Below the pieces are notes generated by a model. It was not told the DNA's origin. It saw only the letters and a list, made by a program, of their open reading frames with translations, and did no database searches. Of a DNA stretch of 50,620 nt, positions 1 through 7,335 are shown in pieces. The position numbers and the translations under genes are program-made. Positions within the stretch are counted from its first letter, which is position 1. Every line of letters begins with the position of its first letter. Source of the stretch: Myxococcales bacterium. Its GTDB lineage: Bacteria > Myxococcota > Myxococcia > Myxococcales > JAKAPL01. The stretch spans positions 1 to 50,620 of the forward strand of contig JAKAPL010000025.1 in assembly GCA_021807105.1 (NCBI GenBank). Direction: 5' to 3'.

Positions 1-557
1 GGCGGCGGATGGACAGTTCGCCCTTCTTCAGGCAGAACCTAACCCAACATCACGCGTGGACCCGGGGGGGGAATGCATCTGAGAAGCGGGGGTCCCAAGC
101 ACGTGAGAGCCGACATCTGATCGATCTCTTGTCGGCGCTCTTCGACGATGGGTCGCGGCTGCTCGATCGTTTGTCCCGCGACATCGATCGATCGCGGGCT
201 CTGATCGATCTCTTGTCGCCGCTCTTCGCGCGATCGAGCGCGATGACGGATCGTTCATCGCCGCTGAAGGGTTCGATGTCGCGGTCAAGAGGCGCAACGC
301 GCGCGATGCGACACCGAACGCCGCCGCTCTTCGATCGATCGCGGCTGACGATCGATCGGTCATCGCGCTGCACGGCGCCGTCGGGCGCGACGAGAGATCG
401 ATCGCAGCGGCTCACGGGCCTGCCGTCGCGCTCGAGAGTCTCGACGGAGGCGACGCTCCGTCGATCGAGAGCGCCCTTCGCTCGTTCGCGCGCGTCGCTC
501 GATCGGCCATCGTGCTGCACGGTGCCGTCGGGCGCGGCGGGGGATTGGCCGCCGGCT
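1..557. repeat. Degenerate GATCGATC-rich repeat region
   Basis: No recognisable gene lies here. The sequence is built from diverged direct repeats. A unit reading CTGATCGATCTCTTGTC then CGCTCTTCG starts near 118 and again near 200. A block of about 39 bases (GATCGGYCATCGYGCTGCAC and on) starts near 352 and again near 501 with only a few differences. GATCGATC words occur throughout. A minus-strand frame stays open from 562 to 50 (170 codons) and would give a monotonous Asp-Arg-Ser-rich protein. It could be a decayed repeat protein or simply the effect of the repeat composition. I favour non-coding repeats. Confidence 0.5.
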
Positions 558-562
558 CTCAC

Positions 563-775
563 CCCGTCTTATTCACGGTCCGGCTGCTGCGGCGTCCGAT
601 CCCGCGCCTCCCGAAGGGGGGGCTTGCCACCCCTACAACGACATGGGGGGGGTGTGCTCGCTCCTTCCTCCTGCCGCGTGCTTTACGCGACGCCTCGTCG
701 GTCGTCGCTCTCGCTTGCCCTTCTCGGCTCGCGGTCTAAAAACGCCTCGCTACGCCGTACCGTGAATAAGACGGG
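563..775 (+). mobile_element. MITE-like element, copy 1
   Basis: A 213-bp element is bounded by perfect 17-bp inverted repeats, CCCGTCTTATTCACGGT at 563-579 and its complement at 759-775. Similarity between the two arms continues inward, imperfectly, for about 45 bp. It is flanked by CTCAC (558-562) and CTTAC (776-780), a 5-bp target duplication with one mismatch. It carries one internal module (GGCTTGCCACCCCTACAACG and on) able to form a C-run/G-run hairpin. It has no coding capacity. Other copies lie at 11715-11956 and 26776-26948. Confidence 0.8.
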
Positions 776-776
776 C

Positions 777-2477
777 TTACGGCAGGATGGCCGCGGAGAA
801 GTAGACGTGAGAAGGGGCGAGCCAACCCGGCGCGCCCCGGTCGATGGGCCGCGGATCGGTCCACGCCGCGAGCAGGCTCGTCCGGCCGGCCGACAGGATC
901 TGGAGGCCGTCCCCGAGCCAGCCCGGCGCGTCGCGGGAGGTCGTGAAGTCAAACGGCGCCTCGGAGATCGCGCCGGCGACGGAGAACGTCTCGGCGCCGT
1001 CGGTCGAGACGCTCCAGGCGACGCGCCCGACGCCGCCGGGGTTCTCGTCCCACGCGACCCAGACGCGGCCGGCGCCGTCGAGCTGGAGGGAGGGATGGAA
1101 GTGGGTGGCGCAGCCCGGGTCGGCGTCGACCCGGACCGGCGGAGACCAGCTTCGCGCCCCATCCAAGCTCGAGGTCACGAAGACGTCCGTGGCCTCGTTC
1201 GTCCCCGCGACATAGGCGAGGTAGAGGCGGCTGCCGTCGCCGGCGGCGGCGAGGCCGGGGCAGTTCTGTACGACCGCCGCGCCGGCCGCGCTCGCGACCC
1301 CGTTCGACCCGGCGGGCACCGGCCCGCCGTCCGGGTCGAGGCCGAACGCGACGGTGCGGACCGCGTTGCCCGGATCCCCGTGGATGTCGTCCTCGTCCCG
1401 ATTCGGGTCGGCGGAGCCCAGCTCGACCCAGGCGGCCCATCCGTGCCCGAGCCGGTCGAAGGCGAGGGCCGCGCAATTGCGGCCGAGAGACGGTCGCAGG
1501 CCGTCATCGAGCCGAACGCTCGGGGAGAAGCTCCCGCCGTCCGGACCTCCCGCCGACGCCCGGATCTCCTCGACGCCACCGACGATCGCGCGATAGGCGG
1601 CGACGGGCCGTCGTGAGACCGGCTCGATCGCGAGCGCCGGCTTGTCGACCCCGCCGCCCCCCCCGAGGTCGTCGATCTCGACGGCGGGCTCCCACCGGCG
1701 CGCGTCGCTCGACGCGGCCATCCAGATGCGGCTCTCGGCGATGACCGCGGGATCGGCGGCGGAGCGATCGAAGCCGGTCCAGGCGTAGTAGAAGCGGCCG
1801 CCATCGTCCGCGGCGAGCGCCGGATCGCTCTGGAACGCGTCGGTGCCGTCCACGAGCGGAGGCTCGGTCACGAAGGTCTCTCCGTCGTCCGTGGAGACGG
1901 CGAGCCCCATGCCGGATTCGGAGCCGACGATGTCCCAGCCGATGGCGATCACGGGCCCGGCGGCCGCGATGGCGGTCGTGGCCTGGGAGTATCCCGAATC
2001 CGCGCCCACGAGCTCGTTGCGGCTCCACGTGATCCCGAGGCCGCCGCCGCCTGCGACCGCCGGGCAGCCCTCGCCGCCCGCGCCCCTTCCGCCCGGATCC
2101 GGGCCGGCGGTCGAGCCCGCGGGGAGGCACGCACCGAACGCGAGGATGCACGCCCATCCGGCGCGGCCGCAGCCCGCGTCGGCCGCGCAAGGGGACAGGC
2201 ACGTGCCGCTCGCGAGGTCGTCCGGCAGGCAGATCCCGCCGGCAGGGCACGGCTCGTCCGGCCCGCAGGCCGCGGTGCAGAGGCCGCCGGGATAGCCGTA
2301 GTCGGACGGAAGGCAGACGAGGTCCCCGGGACAACCGCCGTCCGTCTCTCCGCCGCACCCGCAGCCGAGCCCGGCGTCGGAGCCCGGCGGACAATTCGCG
2401 CCGGCGTCGGTCGGCCCGCCGGGGGCGCCGCAGCCCACGACCGAGACAGCGACGAGGGCGGCGAGCGCGCGGGTCAC
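777..2477 (-). CDS. Secreted lipoprotein, sialidase/BNR-fold propeller
   Basis: This 566-residue protein begins with a short signal peptide ending in a lipobox (VSVVGCG), so it should be lipid-anchored in the envelope. Residues about 20-130 are Cys/Gly/Asp-rich. The rest has Asp-box-like motifs (STDDGETF, SLDGARSW, STDGAETF) typical of six-bladed sialidase-type propellers. No catalytic set could be confirmed, so the substrate is unknown. The GTG at 2477 is preferred because it puts basic residues just before the hydrophobic core; an upstream GTG at 2495 is possible. It lies 18 nt behind the FAD oxidoreductase gene and may share its transcript. Its TAA stop lies inside the target duplication of mobile-element copy 1. 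Confidence 0.75.
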   Translation of the reverse strand: MTRALAALVAVSVVGCGAPGGPTDAGANCPPGSDAGLGCGCGGETDGGCPGDLVCLPSDYGYPGGLCTAACGPDEPCPAGGICLPDDLASGTCLSPCAADAGCGRAGWACILAFGACLPAGSTAGPDPGGRGAGGEGCPAVAGGGGLGITWSRNELVGADSGYSQATTAIAAAGPVIAIGWDIVGSESGMGLAVSTDDGETFVTEPPLVDGTDAFQSDPALAADDGGRFYYAWTGFDRSAADPAVIAESRIWMAASSDARRWEPAVEIDDLGGGGGVDKPALAIEPVSRRPVAAYRAIVGGVEEIRASAGGPDGGSFSPSVRLDDGLRPSLGRNCAALAFDRLGHGWAAWVELGSADPNRDEDDIHGDPGNAVRTVAFGLDPDGGPVPAGSNGVASAAGAAVVQNCPGLAAAGDGSRLYLAYVAGTNEATDVFVTSSLDGARSWSPPVRVDADPGCATHFHPSLQLDGAGRVWVAWDENPGGVGRVAWSVSTDGAETFSVAGAISEAPFDFTTSRDAPGWLGDGLQILSAGRTSLLAAWTDPRPIDRGAPGWLAPSHVYFSAAILP

Positions 2478-2495
2478 GCCCTCATTCTCGCACAC

Positions 2496-3983
2496 CTATC
2501 CGATGATGAAGTCCTCACGCTCCAGGCGGCCCTGGGCGAAACGGCCAAGGTTGAAACGGTCCAGGATCTCGTCTCGCCCGCGCCCGGCCATCCAGTCGGC
2601 CATCAGCTCGGCGACGGCGGGGGCCATCATGAAGCCGTGACCGACGAAACCGGACATCTGGAGGAACCCGGTGACGCCGGGCGTCTCACCGAGGATGGGC
2701 GAGTTGTCGGGTGTCACGTCGTAGCAGCCGGCCCATTGCCGGAGGACCTTCACGCCGCCAAGGACCGGCAGGCAATCGACGATCGCGCGGGAGAAACGGG
2801 CGAGGAAGCGAAGCGTCGAACCCACTTCGAAACCAGGAGGCTCCGCGCGATCGCCCATGCCGCCGACGATCTCCCCGCGCATGGACTGGGAGAAGTAGAT
2901 GCCGTCGTCGAGCACCGAGACGAGCGGGCCGAGGAACGACTCCAGCGGCTCGGTGACGAGGATCTCGTGCCGGTAGGGGAGGTTCGGGAGCTTCACCCCG
3001 GCCAGGGCCGCGACCCGCGGGCTCCAGGCGCCGGCCGCGTTGACGAGCACGTCGCAGGCGAGCCGGCCGCGATCGGTCACGACGGCGCGCAACCGGCCGC
3101 CCGAGATCTCGACGCCCGTCACGCGCGTGAACGTCTCGATGTGCGCGCCGCGCCGGGCCGCGCCGGCCGCGTAGCCCCAGAGAAAGGGCCAAGGGAAGAC
3201 GACGCCGTCGTCCGGGTTGAACGCGGCGGCGACCACGCGCCGATCGTCGAGCTGCGGGACGACCTCGCGGGCGCCGCCGGCCGTGAGCATCGTCGTCGCG
3301 AGCCCGAGCCGCCGCTGCCGCTCGGTGCTCGCCTCCAGCCGGCGCGCGACCGCGTCGCTCTGGGCGAGGAAGAGGTAGCCGCCCTGCCGCAGCCAGACGT
3401 TCACGCCCAGCTCCCGGGCGAAACCGCGGCAGAGGGCGAGGGACCGCCGGGCGAGCCGGATGTTGGTCTCGGTGTTCCACTGCGTCCGGACGCCGCCGCC
3501 GTTGCGGCCGGAGGCCCCCGCGCACAGGTAACCGGCCTCGAGGACGACGACGTCGGTCATCCCGCGCCGGCAGAGATCGTAGGCGAGGGCGAGCCCCATG
3601 ATGCCGCCACCGACGATGGCCACCGCGCAACGCTCCGGCAGGGAACCCTCCGGCCGCCGGTGCGGGAAGCCGAGGATCGCGTCCTCCTCCGGGACCCCGG
3701 GGCCGGGGGGGCCGAGCGAATCCGGATCGAGCGCGGCGAGCTCGCGCAGGGCCACGGGCGCGAGGGGCGGGCGGGGCGTGAAGGGCGCGGCGGCCTCGCG
3801 CGGCAGTCCGTGGACGCCGAGCCAGTCGGCGACGCCCGCGAGGCAGCTCTTGCCCTGGCAGAAGCCGGTGCCGAAGCCGGTGTAGCGCTTGACCGACTCG
3901 ACATCGCCAAATCCCAGGGCGGCCGCCGCCGCGAGGTCGCCCTCGGTGACGTCCTCGCAGGCGCACGCGATCCTTTTCGACAC
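2496..3983 (-). CDS. [2Fe-2S] BFD-like domain fused to FAD-dependent amine oxidase (DAO)
   Basis: The 495-residue protein starts with a BFD-like [2Fe-2S] module: Cys-Ala-Cys near the N-terminus, then GTGFCQGKSC about 35 residues later. A DAO-family FAD domain follows from about residue 110, with the dinucleotide motif VAIVGGGIMGLALAYDL and an ASGRNGGG stretch like those of SoxB-type sarcosine oxidase beta subunits and HcnC-type glycine oxidases. In those systems the iron-sulfur module is usually on a separate subunit, so this looks like a fusion. The likely reaction is oxidation of a secondary amine or amino acid; the substrate is not readable. The GTG at 3983 is chosen because a promoter (TTGACC, 16 bp, CATAGT) ends 10 nt upstream. 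An ATG at 4007 lies upstream of that -10 element. Confidence 0.82.
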   Translation of the reverse strand: MSKRIACACEDVTEGDLAAAAALGFGDVESVKRYTGFGTGFCQGKSCLAGVADWLGVHGLPREAAAPFTPRPPLAPVALRELAALDPDSLGPPGPGVPEEDAILGFPHRRPEGSLPERCAVAIVGGGIMGLALAYDLCRRGMTDVVVLEAGYLCAGASGRNGGGVRTQWNTETNIRLARRSLALCRGFARELGVNVWLRQGGYLFLAQSDAVARRLEASTERQRRLGLATTMLTAGGAREVVPQLDDRRVVAAAFNPDDGVVFPWPFLWGYAAGAARRGAHIETFTRVTGVEISGGRLRAVVTDRGRLACDVLVNAAGAWSPRVAALAGVKLPNLPYRHEILVTEPLESFLGPLVSVLDDGIYFSQSMRGEIVGGMGDRAEPPGFEVGSTLRFLARFSRAIVDCLPVLGGVKVLRQWAGCYDVTPDNSPILGETPGVTGFLQMSGFVGHGFMMAPAVAELMADWMAGRGRDEILDRFNLGRFAQGRLEREDFIIG

Positions 3984-3992
3984 GGCGGGCGG

Positions 3993-3998
3993 TACTAT
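3993..3998 (+). promoter_or_regulatory. -10 element of the GH25 gene, leaderless type
   Basis: TACTAT lies 7 nt before the ATG at 4006, which predicts a transcript starting at or next to the start codon. No good -35 hexamer is visible 15-18 bp upstream. It overlaps the opposing CATAGT almost completely. Confidence 0.4.
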
Positions 3999-4021
3999 GC
4001 CGGTCATGCCCCCCCGGTCAA
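3994..4021 (-). promoter_or_regulatory. Promoter of the BFD-DAO gene, leaderless type
   Basis: On the minus strand TTGACC (4021-4016) and CATAGT (3999-3994) are 16 bp apart. The GTG start follows 10 nt later, so transcription would begin about 3 nt before the start codon. The -10 overlaps the -10 of the divergent GH25 gene. Confidence 0.6.
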
Positions 4022-6165
4022 CGTGCAAGTTCCTCGTTCTCGTCGTCCTCTCGCTCGCCGCCTGCGGACCGGATTACGACCCCGCGCACCCCGGCGTCAG
4101 GGCCGCCCTCTACGGAACGGACGAGCAGGCCGCGACCGTCTGCGCCACGGGGACGCTCATCCAGGGCATCGACGTGTCGAGCTACCAGGGGACGATCGAC
4201 TGGGCCCAGGTCGCCTCCTCTGGCCGGCGGTTCGGCTACGCGAAAGCGACCGAAGGCACGGGCTATCAGGATGGAACGTTCGCGGCGAACTTCACGGGTA
4301 TGAAGGCCCAGGGAATGCTCCGCGGCGCCTACCACTTCCTGCGCGCCTCGCTGAGCGGAACGGCGCAGGCCGACTACTTCCTCTCCTTCGTCGGCGGACC
4401 TTCCGGCCTCGGCGAGCTGCCGCCGATGCTCGACTGGGAGGTCACGGACGGCGTTTCCGCCTCGCAGAACGCGACGGAAGCCTCGGCGTTCATCGCCGAG
4501 ATCCAGGCGAAGACCGGCCGCCCGACGCTCCTCTACACCGACCCCGGTTTCTGGTCCTCGATCGGCTCGCCAGCGCAGTTCGCCTCGTCACCGTTCTGGG
4601 TCGCCGACTGGGGAGCGCCCTGCCCCGCCATCCCGAGTCCCTGGTCGTCCTGGGTGATCTGGCAATATAACGACACGGGAAGCGTTCCGGGCATCTCGGG
4701 CAACGTCGATCTCGACGAGTTCGACGGTTCGCTCGCCCAGTTGCAGCAGTTCGCGGGGGTCCCGATCTCGCTGCCCATCGCCCAGCAGTCCGGCAACGAC
4801 GCGATCACCGCGGTCAACTGGCCGGACGGCCACCTCGACGTCTTCGCGAGGTCCCCTGCCGGCGCCGAGCTCCACGTCTCGACCTCGGGGGCCGGCGACA
4901 CGTTCGGCTCGGCGGCGACGCTCGACACGGGCGCGGCCTGCGGCTCCGCGGCGGCCTTCTGGGGCGCTCCCTGGAGCTACCCCGAGCTGTGGAGCCCGCT
5001 CTCCGCCGGCGGGATCGGCCACCTCTGGTACACCTCCGGCGGCGGCTGGAACCAGTACCAGCCGCTCGGCGGCAGCGACCTCTCCCACCTGGCGACGCTC
5101 GTCTGGCTCGATGGCCGCAGCGAGGTCTTCGCCCTCGGCGCGGGGGGCGCGATCTGGCACGATTCCTGGGACCTTGCGAAGAGCGCCTGGTCCGGCTGGA
5201 GCAGCCTCGGCGGCAGCTTCTCCACGGGACCCGCGACCGTCACCTGGTCGAACGGGACCGGCGAGCTGTTCGCCACGGACGCGGCGGGGGATCTCTGGCA
5301 TTCCTGGTCGGGGACCGGCGCGAGCTATCCAAACGGCTGGTACGCCTGGACCAAGATGACGAGGGCGGGCGGCGCGATCGCTTCCCGTCCCTCCGCCGTC
5401 CGCTGGGCCGATGGCCACGCCCAGGTCTTCGCCCGCGGCGCCGACGGCAAGCTCTACGCCTCCGACTTCTCGATGCAGAGCGGCTGGCCGGCGCTCTCGG
5501 CCGTCGGCGCCGGGTCGATCCTCGGGAACCCCTCGGCCATCATGAACGTCGCCGGCAAGGGCGCGTCGCCCGGCCCCGAGGTGTTCGCCCGCGACGCCAC
5601 CGGCCACCTCGTCCACCTCGGGTGGAACGGGTCCTCCTACGGCGCCTTCCAGCCGCTCGGCGACGAGGTCGCGAGCTCCGACCCGCTCGGCTGGATCCAC
5701 GGCGACGGCACGGCGGAGGTCTTCGCGGTCGACACGAATGGCGACCTCGTCCACACGCTCCACGACCCGACGGCCGGCTGGAGCGCGTGGGCCGCGATCG
5801 CCACCGGGGTGGATCCCTGCGTCCCGCCGCTCCCCGAGGTCGACGGCGGGGCTCCTTGGGACGCCGGCGAGACCAGCGACGCCGGCGAGAGCGTTCCCGA
5901 CGCGGGCTGGAACGGCTCGGATTCCGGCGAGGTTGCGCCCGACGGCGGAGCTGGCGCGCGTTCCGGCGAAGCCCCCGACGCCGGGGCGCTCTACCTGGGG
6001 GGGTACGACGCCGGCGGCCCCCAGACCGACGCCGGTTCGCTCACCCCGCTCCACGTCTCGAACGGCTGCGGCTGCAGGACGGCGGGTGGGCCGGACGCGA
6101 CCCTCGTCCTGCTCCTCCTCCCCCTCTTCGCCCTCCGGCGGAGGCTTCGCCGCCGGTTCGGATGA
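4006..6165 (+). CDS. GH25 muramidase lipoprotein with PLL-type propeller and MYXO-CTERM-like tail
   Basis: The product has 719 residues. An N-terminal signal peptide ends in the lipobox LAACG. Residues about 50-240 form a GH25 lysozyme domain (GIDVSSYQG, then PMLDWEV carrying the catalytic acid pair, then WVADWG and WQYNDTG). Residues about 260-605 are repeats of the form DGxxEVFA...W.GW..LGG, as in PLL-like lectin propellers, probably for sugar binding. An Asp-Ala-Gly-rich linker leads to a C-terminal NGCGC, a hydrophobic stretch and an RRR cluster, a MYXO-CTERM-like sorting signal. It probably cleaves peptidoglycan at or outside the cell surface. Both ends carry anchoring signals, which is unusual. 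The ATG at 4006 overlaps the divergent gene's alternative ATG within CATG. Confidence 0.85.
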   Translation: MPPRSTCKFLVLVVLSLAACGPDYDPAHPGVRAALYGTDEQAATVCATGTLIQGIDVSSYQGTIDWAQVASSGRRFGYAKATEGTGYQDGTFAANFTGMKAQGMLRGAYHFLRASLSGTAQADYFLSFVGGPSGLGELPPMLDWEVTDGVSASQNATEASAFIAEIQAKTGRPTLLYTDPGFWSSIGSPAQFASSPFWVADWGAPCPAIPSPWSSWVIWQYNDTGSVPGISGNVDLDEFDGSLAQLQQFAGVPISLPIAQQSGNDAITAVNWPDGHLDVFARSPAGAELHVSTSGAGDTFGSAATLDTGAACGSAAAFWGAPWSYPELWSPLSAGGIGHLWYTSGGGWNQYQPLGGSDLSHLATLVWLDGRSEVFALGAGGAIWHDSWDLAKSAWSGWSSLGGSFSTGPATVTWSNGTGELFATDAAGDLWHSWSGTGASYPNGWYAWTKMTRAGGAIASRPSAVRWADGHAQVFARGADGKLYASDFSMQSGWPALSAVGAGSILGNPSAIMNVAGKGASPGPEVFARDATGHLVHLGWNGSSYGAFQPLGDEVASSDPLGWIHGDGTAEVFAVDTNGDLVHTLHDPTAGWSAWAAIATGVDPCVPPLPEVDGGAPWDAGETSDAGESVPDAGWNGSDSGEVAPDGGAGARSGEAPDAGALYLGGYDAGGPQTDAGSLTPLHVSNGCGCRTAGGPDATLVLLLLPLFALRRRLRRRFG

Positions 6166-6469
6166 CCCGTGCCAGGCCATCCCGAACGGGTTGCACGATT
6201 CATTTCCCCGGCCAAACGGGCCCGAGCTCCGCGCACGTCGCTCCGGCCCGATCGCGGCGGCGCGTCGCGCTGTGGAAAAGAGGGCCGATCCGAGAGAGGA
6301 AACTGAACGGACAGAACGACATTGGCGTTGCACATCGACCGGGCAAGACGCCGCTGGCCGCGACCAGTTGAGGCCCCATCGCGATTACTCACCGCCTTGC
6401 CAAGAGGTTGTGAACAGCCGGTGTGAAGAACGCGCGACGCCCCGGACGACCCCGCGAGGAACGAAGCGT
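6166..6469. other. Intergenic region without recognised feature
   Basis: About 300 bp between the convergent GH25 and mazG genes. Only a short GAACG/CGTTC stem near 6459-6471 is visible, without a U-tract. I see no gene, repeat or RNA here. Confidence 0.4.
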
Positions 6470-7306
6470 TCAACCGGCGCCCTCGTCGGCCTTCACCGCG
6501 TTCCACAGCTCGTCGAGCCTCTCGCTGCCCGCCGTGAGCGTCGTCCGCCCCTCGGCTTCGAGCCGGCGTTCGACCTCCCGGAAGCGCCGCTCGAACCGTT
6601 CGATGGCGCCGCGCAGCGCGTCCTCGGCCGGTGCCTTCAGCCAGCGGGCGAGGTTGCACAGGGCGAACAGCACGTCGCCCAGCTCCTCCTCGACACGCCG
6701 GGGGGCGCCTCCGGCCACCGCCTCGTCGAGCTCGCGCAGCTCCTCGTCGACCTTCGCCCTCACCCCCGCGATCTCGCTCCAGTCGAAGCCGCCCCGGGCC
6801 GCCTTCTCGGAGAGCCGCTCCGCGCGCCGGAGCCCGGGCTCCTGCTTCGGCACGCCATCGAGGGCCGAAGGGCTCGGAGCGCCTGCGCGACGCCGCTCCT
6901 CCCGCTTGAGGGCCGCCCAGTTGCGCAGCGCCGTCTCGGCGTCGACGCCCGCGAGGCCGGCGAAGACGTGCGGGTGGCGCCGCTCGAGCTTCCCGGCGAC
7001 GCCCGCGACGACCTCCGCCATCCCGAACGCGCCGGATTCCTCGGCGATCTTGGACTGGAAGACGATCTGGAAGAGGAGGTCGCCGAGTTCCTCCCGCAGC
7101 GCCGGGAGATCGCCGGCGTCCATCGCGTCGAGGACCTCGTAGGCCTCCTCGACGAGGTACGGCCGCAACGAGCGCAGGTCCTGCCCGCGGTCCCACGGAC
7201 AACCTTCGCGCAGCCGCCGCATGACTTCGAGGAGCCGTTCCAGCTCCCGGCCGGCCGAGGCCCCCTCACCCCGTCCCGCTCCTGCCTGCTTCTCGCTCTC
7301 CGACAT
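6470..7306 (-). CDS. mazG: Nucleoside triphosphate pyrophosphohydrolase MazG
   Basis: At 278 residues this is close to the usual length for two-domain MazG, which hydrolyses (d)NTPs to NMP and pyrophosphate to clear aberrant nucleotides. The first domain has CPWDRGQDLRSLRPYLVEEAYE and EELGDLLFQIVFQS, the EExxE...ExxD metal-binding pattern of the all-alpha NTP pyrophosphatases. The second domain repeats it (VEEELGDVLFALCNLARWL). The start at 7306 gives MSESEK. A -10-like TATACC ends 9 nt upstream, suggesting a leaderless mRNA. The gene is divergent from the TPR gene and shares its TATA core. Confidence 0.9.
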   Translation of the reverse strand: MSESEKQAGAGRGEGASAGRELERLLEVMRRLREGCPWDRGQDLRSLRPYLVEEAYEVLDAMDAGDLPALREELGDLLFQIVFQSKIAEESGAFGMAEVVAGVAGKLERRHPHVFAGLAGVDAETALRNWAALKREERRRAGAPSPSALDGVPKQEPGLRRAERLSEKAARGGFDWSEIAGVRAKVDEELRELDEAVAGGAPRRVEEELGDVLFALCNLARWLKAPAEDALRGAIERFERRFREVERRLEAEGRTTLTAGSERLDELWNAVKADEGAG

Positions 7307-7315
7307 GGACGCTCT

Positions 7316-7323
7316 GGTATACT
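7316..7323. promoter_or_regulatory. Shared -10 core between mazG and the TPR gene
   Basis: GGTATACT reads TATACT on the plus strand (7318-7323, 12 nt before ATG 7336) and TATACC on the minus strand (7321-7316, 9 nt before ATG 7306). Both predicted transcription starts fall within a few nucleotides of the start codons. No convincing -35 element is seen on either side. Confidence 0.45.
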
Positions 7324-7335
7324 CTCGTCCGGCGC

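Noticed and set aside
563..775. Intrinsic terminator or REP-type repeat as the sole explanation of the inverted-repeat elements
   Set aside because: The flanking 5-bp direct repeats differ between copies but match (exactly or with one mismatch) on the two sides of each, which points to transposition.
3982..4007. ATG at 4007 as start of the BFD-DAO gene
   Set aside because: It lies upstream of the predicted -10 element; the GTG at 3983 fits the promoter and begins right before the iron-sulfur domain.
2637..4670. Long open frame opposite the BFD-DAO gene
   Set aside because: It runs antisense to a gene with clear FAD and iron-sulfur motifs; its translation is charged and repetitive with no family pattern.
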